Positions 25,422 to 33,509 of a stretch of 54,354 nucleotides of DNA are shown in pieces. The notes below the pieces were generated by a model that was not told where the DNA came from, searched no databases, and saw only the letters and a list, made by a program, of their open reading frames with translations. The stretch is taken from the NCBI GenBank assembly GCA_964404035.1, contig CAYOIT010000006.1, forward strand, positions 1-54,354. Reading direction: 5' to 3'. Every line of letters starts with the position of its first letter. The first letter of the stretch is position 1. The DNA is from CAMBRF01 sp964404035. GTDB lineage: Bacteria > Verrucomicrobiota > Kiritimatiellia > CAIKKV01 > CAITUY01. A program made the position numbers and the translations under genes.

Positions 25422-25856
25422 CTCTTCATGCGCGTGTTTCTGTCTTCATCCCGACTCCCTGAAAGATATGCCATAAGTGAATTCCGGCGCAATCGCAAAC
25501 TGGCAAGCAGACCTGACAACGAGTGTCCTTCTTTTGAATGATATACATATAATATAATAAGAATATAGCAACTGCGCAAGCCTGCCTCGGGAGCCTGGCC
25601 ACACCGGCCAGTGGCCAGTTCACGGTCGTGCAGCATGCCCACGACGTGACGCTGAGCTGGTCAACGTCGCGGCCGGGAACGGTGTTCTCGCTTCGCTGAC
25701 ACCGGAGGGCGGATTCATCGCCGCGGAAGGGTTGAAGGCCCTTCTGCGGCGGTTCATGAACAGACCCTGCCTGGTCCTGCGACGCAGGCTTTATTGACAC
25801 GTCCCCTCAATCCTGACAGTATTGATGCAGGTTGCAGGGGCAGAAAGGATTTTCCC
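25422..25856. promoter_or_regulatory. Divergent intergenic region
   Basis: A 435-bp gap between the divergent regulator and FHA genes. An AT-rich run at about 25536-25568 (ATATAATATAATAAG) is the best promoter candidate. A hairpin TGGCCAC/GTGGCCA lies near 25598-25619. The rest is G+C-rich with short open frames but no recognisable domain. Confidence 0.4.
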
Positions 25857-26357
25857 ATGGCTGTTCTGATTGGCATGTCGACCACGGTTAAAGGACGGAA
25901 ATTCGATCTTGATCAGGACGAGATCTTTCTCGGTCGCAACCCCCAGAACCAGATCATCCTTGATGATGCGTCCATCTCCGGGCGCCATTGCAGCATCACC
26001 CGCGACGGCCACAAGTATTTTCTCGTCGATCTTGGTTCCACCAATGGCACCCGCCTGAACGGGGGGCCCGTCACCAAGTCTCCACTGCGCCCCAAAGACA
26101 TCGTCCAGGTCGGCGCTATCGAGTTGATGTTCGACGGTCAGGATGTTGAGGTGGCGGCTGCCCCCAGTCATGAGACCGCCAAGATCGAGGAAGTGGACTC
26201 TGAGCCAGCGATGGTGCCGACCTCGTTCAAGACCGCCTCGCCTTTCGGTTCCCGACGCGATAGCCGCAAGCCATGGATCATTGCCACCGCCGTGCTGATC
26301 CTGGTCGTGCTCGGCGCCCTGGCCTACTTTATAGTGAATCTCTTTGGTAATGGCTGA
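25857..26357 (+). CDS. FHA-domain membrane protein
   Basis: A 166-residue protein. Residues 1-95 are a forkhead-associated phosphothreonine-binding domain with FLGRNPQN (Arg27), SISGRH (41-44) and STNGTRLNG (61-69), the full conserved set. A charged linker follows, then a C-terminal membrane helix WIIATAVLILVVLGALAYF near 143-161, so the FHA domain faces the cytoplasm as a tail-anchored protein. AAAGGA lies about eight bases before the ATG; an in-frame start 63 bases earlier lacks conserved sequence. It is 14 bp from a pseudopilin gene, hinting at a role in a type II secretion or pilus-like machine. Confidence 0.92.
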   Translation: MAVLIGMSTTVKGRKFDLDQDEIFLGRNPQNQIILDDASISGRHCSITRDGHKYFLVDLGSTNGTRLNGGPVTKSPLRPKDIVQVGAIELMFDGQDVEVAAAPSHETAKIEEVDSEPAMVPTSFKTASPFGSRRDSRKPWIIATAVLILVVLGALAYFIVNLFGNG

Positions 26358-26371
26358 TCGTCTCTCCAGCC

Positions 26372-27037
26372 ATGTCCCGTGACCTCTCCATGCAGGGCCG
26401 ACCAGCGGGAATGACCCTGATCGAGATCCTGATCGCCGTCTCCGTTTCCACGCTCATCATGGGGGTCGCCCTCTCGGTTTACCTGACGCTCTCGGCTTCG
26501 CTCCTTCGCCAGACGAACACACGCATCGATGACGTCGCGGTCGCACTCGACAGCCTGAGACACGATCTCGCGTGTTGCGTGCAGGTGTCCTTTAGCAATA
26601 CCCCCGCCTTCGAAGTCCAGACTGTGCCAGACGGCGACGGCTCCTCAGCCCCATCGACACTCGCCCTCTGCGCCGCCAACCTTCCCTCGGGGGAGGCGGA
26701 GTTCGCCCGCATGGAAGTGAAACACATCCGATATGCGCTTCGGCCCGACGGCGACAAGCAGCTCCTGCAGCGGGAGAGCGTCACCCTCTGGGGCGCCGAA
26801 GCTTTCGCCTCACCGGTTTCGAACGCCCTCTTGAAAGGTGTGAGCCGGTTTGAGCTGAGCGTGTTGGATAACGCCGGATGGACCAATCGCTGGAGTTCGC
26901 GTCCCAACCGGCCTCTTCCCCGTGCCGCCCGAATCAGGCTGGACTGGGAGTCGGCCCGAACCACGGAAACGGCCTCCATCGTAGTCTTCATTCCCGCCGG
27001 CAATAGCCTGTCGGCGCGAAAGCCGCCCGCCCCCTGA
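26372..27037 (+). CDS. Type II secretion/pilus pseudopilin (GspJ-like)
   Basis: A 221-residue prepilin. The leader ends in Gly before the cleavage site in PAG-MTLIEILIAV, with Glu at mature position 5, followed by a hydrophobic helix (about 20 residues). This is the prepilin peptidase signature. The larger globular part and the text RIDDVAVALDSLRHDL suggest a GspJ-type minor pseudopilin. Only this pilin-like gene is present; the core secretion genes must lie elsewhere. Its stop directly abuts the stop of the converging PP-loop gene. Confidence 0.85.
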   Translation: MSRDLSMQGRPAGMTLIEILIAVSVSTLIMGVALSVYLTLSASLLRQTNTRIDDVAVALDSLRHDLACCVQVSFSNTPAFEVQTVPDGDGSSAPSTLALCAANLPSGEAEFARMEVKHIRYALRPDGDKQLLQRESVTLWGAEAFASPVSNALLKGVSRFELSVLDNAGWTNRWSSRPNRPLPRAARIRLDWESARTTETASIVVFIPAGNSLSARKPPAP

Positions 27038-28036
27038 TCATTTGATCATGAGGCTTTCGATCTGCGCCTCATCCGCCCGGAGCGCGCGCCTCTGCACCGT
27101 GCCCGAGGCCGTCCTGACGGACACCTCGGCCATCTCTCCCGGCGGGGTATCGCTGTAGCGGGCACAGAGCGCCGTGGCCAGGGCAAGATCGTCCTCGCCG
27201 GGGGTTCCCGTCACTACTGCCGTGGGCCCGGGAATGGTCTCGAATCGGAACAGAATATCCCCTGGCCGCGCAAAGGCTTCAATCGCCTCGTTATCCTTCG
27301 CATCGCGTCCGATGACCACCTTGACGTGGTCGTTCAGACGGAAATGGCGCCCCACCCGAAGGAGTTGAACCGCCTGGGCGTCCCTGAGCTGCCCGTGATC
27401 CCGGAGATCCCGGAGCCTGGCCGAGTAATGGGGCTCCGTCAGGCGACATCCGCCGGCCGAGGGGGGATAATGGGTGAGGCCGTATTCCTCCGCCAGTCTG
27501 ACTTGCGGTTTGCGACTGCGCCCGTTGAGGTCGAGCAGCCGGTTCCGGTCCACCCACCCCCGCCGTTCGGGTTCGGTTTCCGGGAGAAGCTTGGCGCAGA
27601 GCGGACGCAGAATCCAGTCCTTGTAGCCCGACTCCGTGGCCACCACTTCGAGGTTGCGACGTGTCTGGGACATGGGCCTTTGATTCAGCACCTCGCCCGT
27701 GGCCACCAGACTGAACCCGTCACGTTCCATCCGCTGTCCGGCCTGCTTCAGCATGGCCGCGTGACAGTCGATACAGGGATTGATGCAGGATCCGAATCCA
27801 TGCCGCGGGTGTTCAATGATACCCAGTAGAATATCGGTATAGTCCTCAACGATCAAGGGGACACCCAACTGGGCGGCGGCCTCACGCCCCCGGTCGGCAC
27901 TGAAGAAAGGCGTTTCGAAAGTGATCCCGGTGACCAGGAGGCCTTGCGCCTTCAACACACAGACGGCCAGGCGACTGTCGAGTCCGCCCGACAACAACAC
28001 CAGCGCTGAGACCGGCTTTCCATTACTGTCCAACAT
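27038..28036 (-). CDS. PP-loop ATPase related to tRNA thiolation enzymes
   Basis: A 332-residue N-type ATP pyrophosphatase. The PP-loop is LLSGGLDSRLAVCVL near residue 14, and a conserved CxxC is visible in INPCIDCHAAML near 85. This layout resembles ThiI/MnmA-like enzymes that activate tRNA uridine for sulphur insertion, but the family has other members. From about residue 225 a separate domain (HVKVVIGRDAKDNEAIEAFARPGD) may be an NFACT-R-like RNA-binding module; that is a weak assignment. No THUMP domain is visible. It follows the AraC-type regulator gene by 48 bp on the same strand. Confidence 0.75.
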   Translation of the reverse strand: MLDSNGKPVSALVLLSGGLDSRLAVCVLKAQGLLVTGITFETPFFSADRGREAAAQLGVPLIVEDYTDILLGIIEHPRHGFGSCINPCIDCHAAMLKQAGQRMERDGFSLVATGEVLNQRPMSQTRRNLEVVATESGYKDWILRPLCAKLLPETEPERRGWVDRNRLLDLNGRSRKPQVRLAEEYGLTHYPPSAGGCRLTEPHYSARLRDLRDHGQLRDAQAVQLLRVGRHFRLNDHVKVVIGRDAKDNEAIEAFARPGDILFRFETIPGPTAVVTGTPGEDDLALATALCARYSDTPPGEMAEVSVRTASGTVQRRALRADEAQIESLMIK

Positions 28037-28084
28037 ACTTCATGCCTTTCGCGTATTTCACGGAACCCGCGCCTTCATCACCCT

Positions 28085-28867
28085 CTATCGCCTGCGGAAG
28101 CGGCGAAACTGTCCAGGCGCCCCGTCGAACAACTTCCGGAACACTCGCGACAAGGCATATTCGTCCCCCAACCCGGCCCGGGGTGCAATCTCCTTCAGCG
28201 GTAGTTGGGTCCCGAAAATCAGATCCCGCGCGTAGTTGGCCCGGATCAGCCTGACATCCTGCATGGGTGTGACGCCGGCCGCCTCCTTGTACACCCGCAG
28301 GAAATGAAACTTACTCAACCCCACGGCTGCGGCCAGCTCCGCCAGGGAAAGACGTTCGCTGATATGATCATGCACATGCCGCCGTGTCAACGCCACAACC
28401 GGATGAGGCTCCGCCCCTGAGCCCCGCTTGAATTCGGCAAGGACGGCCTGCAGCAACATGGCGCGACTCACCCGCCCCTCCGCACTGTCCTCGCGGCTGT
28501 CCTCCACAATCCAGTGCATCATCTGCCGGATACGGCCCCGCGTGTCGTGCATCCTGGTCAGTTCGCCCCCCCCGAGATCGCCGCCCGCGAAGGCGACAAA
28601 GCGGGTTTCCACGGGATGCCGCGGATCCGAACGTTCGGCATGGCGCACCCCCGCCGGATACAGCAGGAGATCGCCCGCCGCTCCCGTCACCACCCGGCCG
28701 TCGCCTTCCACATGGATGCGTCCGGCCTGCACCAGGATCAGTTCGTGGAAGGCATGCCGGTGCGCGGCCATATGCCAGTGGGAATCCGGCTCGACATGCC
28801 CGACCGAGATGATCTGGATCCCGCCTGCCGCCGGCTTCATCCGTTCGCGTTGTGCCGCCGTCTTCAT
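28085..28867 (-). CDS. AraC-family transcriptional regulator with cupin sensor
   Basis: A 260-residue regulator. The N-terminal cupin-like arm (HWHMAAHRHAFHELILVQAG, GDLLLYPAGVRHAE) would bind a small, often sugar, ligand. The C-terminal 100 residues hold two helix-turn-helix units (LSLAELAAAVGLSKFHFLRVYKEAAGVTP and LKEIAPRAGLGDEYALSRVFRKLFG-like text). The start at 28867 (MKTAAQRER) was preferred to one 48 bases upstream, which lies outside the conserved part. It is divergent from the Gfo/Idh operon across 169 bp, so it probably controls that operon. Confidence 0.9.
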   Translation of the reverse strand: MKTAAQRERMKPAAGGIQIISVGHVEPDSHWHMAAHRHAFHELILVQAGRIHVEGDGRVVTGAAGDLLLYPAGVRHAERSDPRHPVETRFVAFAGGDLGGGELTRMHDTRGRIRQMMHWIVEDSREDSAEGRVSRAMLLQAVLAEFKRGSGAEPHPVVALTRRHVHDHISERLSLAELAAAVGLSKFHFLRVYKEAAGVTPMQDVRLIRANYARDLIFGTQLPLKEIAPRAGLGDEYALSRVFRKLFDGAPGQFRRFRRR

Positions 28868-29036
28868 TCGCCCGAACACTAGCAATTTATGACAAGAAAA
28901 GGCAACGTGGGACATTTACCGGCCAGTCGGTATCCCCTATTTTTGAGTCAGTTTTCGATTGATCATTCGCGGCAACGACTGCAGCAAGTGCCGCAACAGA
29001 AGACAAACCCGGGCAACACCAAAGGAGAAGACAACC

Positions 29037-30098
29037 ATGGCGGCTGGAAAAGTGAAGATAGGGTTCGTGGGCGTGGGCGGAATGGGACAGTGCGCGCATC
29101 TGAAGAACTACGTCTCACTGGGGGATGTGTGCGAGGTGGTGGCCCTCGCGGAACTCAGGCCTGAACTGGCCAGGAAAGTGGCGCAACGGTATTTCATCCC
29201 CAAGGTATATGCCAACCACACCGACATGCTGAAGCATGAGAAGCTCGATGCCATCGTCGCCTCACAACCCTTCACCCGGCATGGCACGCTGATTCCCGAT
29301 CTGCTGCAGACGGGCATCCCCGTCTTCACGGAAAAACCGATCGCCGGCACCATCGCGATGGGGGAAAAGGTTGTCGCCGCCGCCGCCAAGAGCGGAACCT
29401 TCCACATGGTCGGCTATCACAAGCGGAGCGATCCGGCCACCATGGCCGCCAAGGCCGAAATCGACCGCCTGAAACAAACCGGCGAGTTGGGCAAGATGAA
29501 GTATGTGCGCCTTCTGATGCCGGCGGGCGACTGGGTTGCCGGCGGCTTCAATGACCTGATCGGATCGTCCGAGCCTTCGCCGCAACTCCAATGGGACCCG
29601 GCGGATGCCTCGCTGAGCAAGGCGGACTACGACACCTACATCGGCTTCGTCAATTACTACATCCATCAGGTCAACCTGATGCGTCACCTGCTGGGCGAAG
29701 CGTATGAAGTCACGCATGTTGACCCGACCGCCGTGCTGCTGGTCGGCAAGAGTGTCAGCGGCATTCCCTGCGTGATTGAAATGACCCCGTACCAGACGAC
29801 CATTGACTGGCAGGAATCGGCCATGGTCTGCTTCGAGAAGGGATGGGTGAAATTGGAGTTGCCCGCTCCCGTCTCCCTCAACCGCGCCGGCCGCGTCACC
29901 TTCTTCCGTGATCCGGGTAACGGCGTTCAGCCCCAGTTCATCGAACCGCAGATGCCGTGGATGCACGCCATGCGGCAACAGGCGCTGAATTTCGTGCGCG
30001 CGGTCAAAGGCGAGATCAAGCCGATGTGCGAATCCACCGAGGCCCTGGAAGATATGCGGGTTGCCCGCCAGTTCCTGAAGCACTACAAAGGGGTGTGA
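29037..30098 (+). CDS. Gfo/Idh/MocA-family oxidoreductase
   Basis: A 353-residue NAD(P)-dependent sugar or inositol dehydrogenase type. The Rossmann motif is GFVGVGGMGQ near residue 8; the family signature EKPIAGT is near 100; YHKRSDPA near 128 supplies likely catalytic Lys or His neighbours. GGAGAAG sits eight bases before the ATG. A UroD-like gene starts one base after its stop, and an FG-GAP gene follows, all on one strand. The substrate is unknown. Confidence 0.93.
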   Translation: MAAGKVKIGFVGVGGMGQCAHLKNYVSLGDVCEVVALAELRPELARKVAQRYFIPKVYANHTDMLKHEKLDAIVASQPFTRHGTLIPDLLQTGIPVFTEKPIAGTIAMGEKVVAAAAKSGTFHMVGYHKRSDPATMAAKAEIDRLKQTGELGKMKYVRLLMPAGDWVAGGFNDLIGSSEPSPQLQWDPADASLSKADYDTYIGFVNYYIHQVNLMRHLLGEAYEVTHVDPTAVLLVGKSVSGIPCVIEMTPYQTTIDWQESAMVCFEKGWVKLELPAPVSLNRAGRVTFFRDPGNGVQPQFIEPQMPWMHAMRQQALNFVRAVKGEIKPMCESTEALEDMRVARQFLKHYKGV

Positions 30099-30099
30099 C

Positions 30100-31206
30100 G
30101 TGTCTCTGGCTCCAGGCGAACGGCTGGTACGCTGTTTGACCGGCGGCGACATTGACCGGGTCCCCTTCGGCGTCAACCTGGGCTGGTGGCCGTGGGGCGA
30201 GGCCATGGACAACTGGCGCCGCGACAGCGGCAGGCCCGATCTCGATCTTGCCCGCGAGTTTGGCTATGACGCCGGTTTCGCCAGTCCGGCCGTGGAGTGC
30301 GGCGTGTTTCCGCACTTCGAAAGCCAGGTGGTGGAGGAAACCGCCGAACACGTGGTGACCCGCGACTGGCGAGGCATCACGCTGCGCAACAGGCGGGACG
30401 GGGGCTCCATGCCGGAGTTTCTGGACTATCCGGTGAAAACACCGGCGGACTGGGATCGGCTGAAGTCGGAGCGCCTCCGCCTTGACGAGGCGAGCCTGGA
30501 CCGCCGCGTCACTCAGAACTGGAATGAATTCCGTTCCCGATTGAAACAGACCGGCGAGGCGGTCCAGGTCGGCTGGTTCCCATGGGGGGTGTTCGGAACC
30601 GTCCGCGACCTGCTGGGCGTTGAAGAGCTGCTTTGCGGGTTCTACACCGAACCGGCGATGATCCAGGACATGATGGTGCACCTGACGACGCTCTGGATCC
30701 GGTTGTGGGAACGCGTCGCCGCCGAGGTCCGGATTGACCACATTCACATCTGGGAGGACATGTCGGGCCGCCAGGGTTCGCTGATCTCGCCGGCCATGGT
30801 CGAGACGTTCATGATGCCCTGCTATGACCGGATCGTGGCCTTCGCCGCGGCACATGGCGTCCGAGTGGTCTCGGTGGACACTGATGGCGACTGCCATGAG
30901 CTGGTTCCGTTAATGATGAAGCACGGCGTGAACATGTTCTTTCCGTTCGAAGTGCAGGCCGGCAATGATATCTGCGACTACCGCCGGCAGTATCCATCGC
31001 TCGGGATCATGTGCGGACTGGACAAGCGCTGCCTGGCCCGCACGCACGCCGACGTTGACCGCGAAGTCGCGCGTTGTATCGCCATGGTCAGGCAGGGGCG
31101 TTATGTCCCCGGCTTCGATCATCTCATCCCGCCGGACGCCACTTGGGACAACACGCAATATGCCGCCCGGCGGATCAAGGATGTCTGCTACGGAGTTCAA
31201 GGATAA
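30100..31206 (+). CDS. Uroporphyrinogen decarboxylase (UroD)-family protein
   Basis: A 368-residue UroD-fold (alpha/beta barrel) protein. In PVC-type bacteria such genes often sit next to sugar catabolism, and the fold is also used by cobalamin-dependent methyltransferases, so haem synthesis is unlikely. Visible are LVRCLTGGDIDRVPFG at the start, HIHIWEDMSGRQGSLISPAMVE near residue 210, VVSVDTDGD near 252, and FFPFEVQAGND near 280. It starts with GTG one base after the previous stop, with AAAGGGG upstream. No cobalamin-binding domain is attached. Confidence 0.85.
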   Translation: MSLAPGERLVRCLTGGDIDRVPFGVNLGWWPWGEAMDNWRRDSGRPDLDLAREFGYDAGFASPAVECGVFPHFESQVVEETAEHVVTRDWRGITLRNRRDGGSMPEFLDYPVKTPADWDRLKSERLRLDEASLDRRVTQNWNEFRSRLKQTGEAVQVGWFPWGVFGTVRDLLGVEELLCGFYTEPAMIQDMMVHLTTLWIRLWERVAAEVRIDHIHIWEDMSGRQGSLISPAMVETFMMPCYDRIVAFAAAHGVRVVSVDTDGDCHELVPLMMKHGVNMFFPFEVQAGNDICDYRRQYPSLGIMCGLDKRCLARTHADVDREVARCIAMVRQGRYVPGFDHLIPPDATWDNTQYAARRIKDVCYGVQG

Positions 31207-31231
31207 CATTCTTAATGAAAAGGAGCTGACT

Positions 31232-32353
31232 ATGCCGCTGAAATGGAAACGCGTTTGGATTTCTGACGAAACCTTTGAGTCTGCCGGAGTGTTCGATGTC
31301 GATGGCGACGGTATCCTCGATATCGTCTGCGGCGGGTACTGGTACCAGGGCCCCGACTTCCGCAAGAAGCACACGATCGGCGCCGTCACATCCTCGGGCG
31401 AGTACTTCGACGATTTTTCGACCATCGCACTCGATGTGAACGGTAACGGTCGCCCCGATTTCGTTACCGGCGGCTGGTGGGGCAACACGCTCCGTTGGCG
31501 CGAGAACCCCGGCGAGACAGGAAAGCCCTGGCCGGAACACGTCATCGCCGAAGTCGGCAATGTGGAAACCACACGCGGCTGGGATATCGACGGCGACGGC
31601 GTCATCGAGATCCTCCCCAACACACCGCCCAACCCGGAAGTGGCCTATTACAAGCTGATCATGAAGAACGGCAAGGGCACCGGTGAGTTCAAGAAGGTCC
31701 TGGTCCACAAGTTCGAAGGCCGCGGGCAGGGCCACGGCCTCGGGTGCGGCGACATTGCGGGCCATGGCCGTATGGACATCCTGCTCTGCAACGGCTGGCT
31801 GGAAGCTCCCGCCGACCCTGAGAACGGGAAATGGATCTGGCACGAGGACTTTCCAAAACCCATCTGGGGCTGGGCCGGCAGCATTCCCATGCTGGTCGTC
31901 GACGTCAACGGCGACGGACTGAACGATCTCATCGTGGGGAATGCCCATGGCTATGGGCTCTGGTGGATGGAGCAGAAAATGACCAACGGTCAGCGCTCCT
32001 GGATCCCCCACCCCATCGACCCCTTCAACGCCCAGTATCACGACCTGATGTGGGTGGATATCGACGGCGACGGCAAACCGGAACTCGTGACCGGTAAACG
32101 GCATCGCGCCCATTGCGGCAACGAGGCCGGCGAGTGGGATGATATGGGGATCTACTACTTCAAATGGACCGGCGACGGCTTCGCCAAACAGGTGATCTCG
32201 TATGGCCCGATCGGCGAAGGCAAGGGACTCGGCATCCACTTCGCCGTGGCCGACCTGCGAGGCACCGGCCGTCTCGATATCATCGCCCCCGGAAAAGAAG
32301 GGCTATCGGTATTCCTGAACGAGGGGCAGGATCCCAACCCGTTCAAGTCTTAA
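31232..32353 (+). CDS. FG-GAP/VCBS repeat beta-propeller protein
   Basis: A 373-residue protein built of repeated Ca-loop units: VDGDGILDIVCGG, VNGNGRPDFVTGG, IDGDGVIEILP, VNGDGLNDLIVG, IDGDGKPELVTG and a weaker last unit, GTGRLDIIAP. These are FG-GAP/VCBS blades of a seven-bladed type propeller. No signal peptide is seen, which is odd for a fold usually found outside the cytoplasm. AAGGAG lies before the ATG at 31232. It is last in the Gfo/Idh - UroD unit and may bind the same carbohydrate. Confidence 0.85.
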   Translation: MPLKWKRVWISDETFESAGVFDVDGDGILDIVCGGYWYQGPDFRKKHTIGAVTSSGEYFDDFSTIALDVNGNGRPDFVTGGWWGNTLRWRENPGETGKPWPEHVIAEVGNVETTRGWDIDGDGVIEILPNTPPNPEVAYYKLIMKNGKGTGEFKKVLVHKFEGRGQGHGLGCGDIAGHGRMDILLCNGWLEAPADPENGKWIWHEDFPKPIWGWAGSIPMLVVDVNGDGLNDLIVGNAHGYGLWWMEQKMTNGQRSWIPHPIDPFNAQYHDLMWVDIDGDGKPELVTGKRHRAHCGNEAGEWDDMGIYYFKWTGDGFAKQVISYGPIGEGKGLGIHFAVADLRGTGRLDIIAPGKEGLSVFLNEGQDPNPFKS

Positions 32354-32378
32354 CGGAAACGACAGGGGCTCTCTGGAG

Positions 32379-32453
32379 CCGGCCTGTCCTCAGGCCGGTC
32401 CTCCCAGGGGGCTTACCCCACGACACAGAAGCGACGCAAATGCGTCGCTTCTG
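32379..32453. terminator. Tandem hairpins between converging genes
   Basis: Two perfect hairpins: CCGGCCTG/CAGGCCGG with loop TCCT (32379-32398), and a 13-bp stem CAGAAGCGACGCA and complement around AA (32426-32453). No T-run follows on either strand. Position between converging stops suggests a bidirectional transcript end. Confidence 0.55.
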
Positions 32454-32507
32454 CCCAATCCCGGCGCTTGCTACTCTGCCATTCAGCCGACAGGGTCGAA
32501 CCCGTAC

Positions 32508-32753
32508 TTACCCTTCCAACGGCATCGGGTTGCAGAGGTTGCCCTCGTGATCCGCCACGCGGCCGCAATTGAAGCAGATGAACTTGGGATCCTTGACGTC
32601 TGCCTTGATCTCGTCAAAACGGCCCTCACTGGCCAGTACGCATAGATGTCCGGGATGCCCATGCTCGTGTTTGCAGTCCTTCTTCTTGTCAATCACGCGA
32701 AACCGTCCTTTCCAGTCATTCGTTTGAATTGTGCAGTCATTCAGGCCAGCCAC
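32508..32753 (-). CDS. Small conserved Cys/His-rich protein (zinc-binding-like)
   Basis: An 81-residue frame beginning with GTG at 32753, overlapping the 6-phosphogluconolactonase stop by 13 bp; a second GTG at 32696 (VIDKKKDCKHEHG) with AAAGGA upstream gives a 62-residue form that is equally or more likely. The core DCKHEHGHPGHLCVLASEG and FICFNCGRVADHEGNLCNP holds a CxxC and further Cys/His residues in a zinc-ribbon spacing. I recognise it as a conserved small protein without a known function. It closes the redox gene run. Confidence 0.7.
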   Translation of the reverse strand: MAGLNDCTIQTNDWKGRFRVIDKKKDCKHEHGHPGHLCVLASEGRFDEIKADVKDPKFICFNCGRVADHEGNLCNPMPLEG

Positions 32754-33415
32754 AGTTGCACACTCGGTGCATCACACACGGCCTGACCCGCCGTCACTTT
32801 GGCCGGAGTCTTCAGCAGGCGGTTCACAATATCCTGCTTTCCCCCACCGACCACCAGGAAGATAAGCGCTTCGAAGCGTTTTAACAAGTCGGGTGTGACC
32901 GAGATCCGGTCCGGTTTTTCCTCTCGGGGAATCGCAATGGCATACGCACCCTGCCCCCGGGCGATATCGTCCGCCCCGAACAGGGACGCCGTGTGCCCAT
33001 CCGACCCAAGCCCCAGCAATCCGAGCGTAAGCCGTCCTCCGCTCTTGACGAACTGTTTCAGATCCCGGTCATACTGAGCGGCCGCCGGTTTCAACCCGCC
33101 TCCGATATGCACCCTGAGCGTCCTGTCCTCAGGCAGGCCGAGGGCCTCCAGGGTGCGGCGTGTCCGACCGAAGTTGCTCTCCAGGGAGTCTTCAGGGACG
33201 TAGCGCTCATCCGAAAAACAGACAAGGCTGTCATCGGAACACCGGCATTTTCTCCGCACCAACTCCTGATAGGCCGGGAAAGGTGTGGAGCCCCCGGACA
33301 GCATGATGGCATGGGGTCGCCCGAACTCATGACTCAACTGCTGCTGCAGCAGGTCGGCCACCGCCGTCGTCAGCTCTGCCGCCGATCGAAACTGTCTCAG
33401 CCTGATCGTTGCCAT
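32741..33415 (-). CDS. pgl: 6-phosphogluconolactonase
   Basis: Hydrolyses 6-phosphogluconolactone to 6-phosphogluconate, second step of the oxidative pentose phosphate pathway. The 224 residues match the DevB-type enzyme: MLSGGSTPFPAYQ near residue 38, CFSDERYVPED near 66, and GLLGLGSDGHTASLF near 130. A textbook GGAGG lies seven bases before the ATG at 33415. It follows zwf by 94 bp on the same strand. Confidence 0.93.
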   Translation of the reverse strand: MATIRLRQFRSAAELTTAVADLLQQQLSHEFGRPHAIMLSGGSTPFPAYQELVRRKCRCSDDSLVCFSDERYVPEDSLESNFGRTRRTLEALGLPEDRTLRVHIGGGLKPAAAQYDRDLKQFVKSGGRLTLGLLGLGSDGHTASLFGADDIARGQGAYAIAIPREEKPDRISVTPDLLKRFEALIFLVVGGGKQDIVNRLLKTPAKVTAGQAVCDAPSVQLWLA

Positions 33416-33509
33416 ACTTTCCTCCATTTTCCATAGAGTCTGTTGGCGCAACCCGCACTACGGGTAAAGGTTTTTCGTCCTGGCAAGGGCCTGATCCGCC
33501 CTGAAGACC

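Noticed and set aside
25794..25856. Upstream extension of the FHA gene
   Set aside because: The FHA fold begins at MAVLIGMS with its own ribosome site; the extension is not conserved-looking.
30965..31231. Upstream extension of the FG-GAP gene
   Set aside because: It overlaps the UroD-like gene in another frame, and a strong AAGGAG precedes the ATG at 31232.
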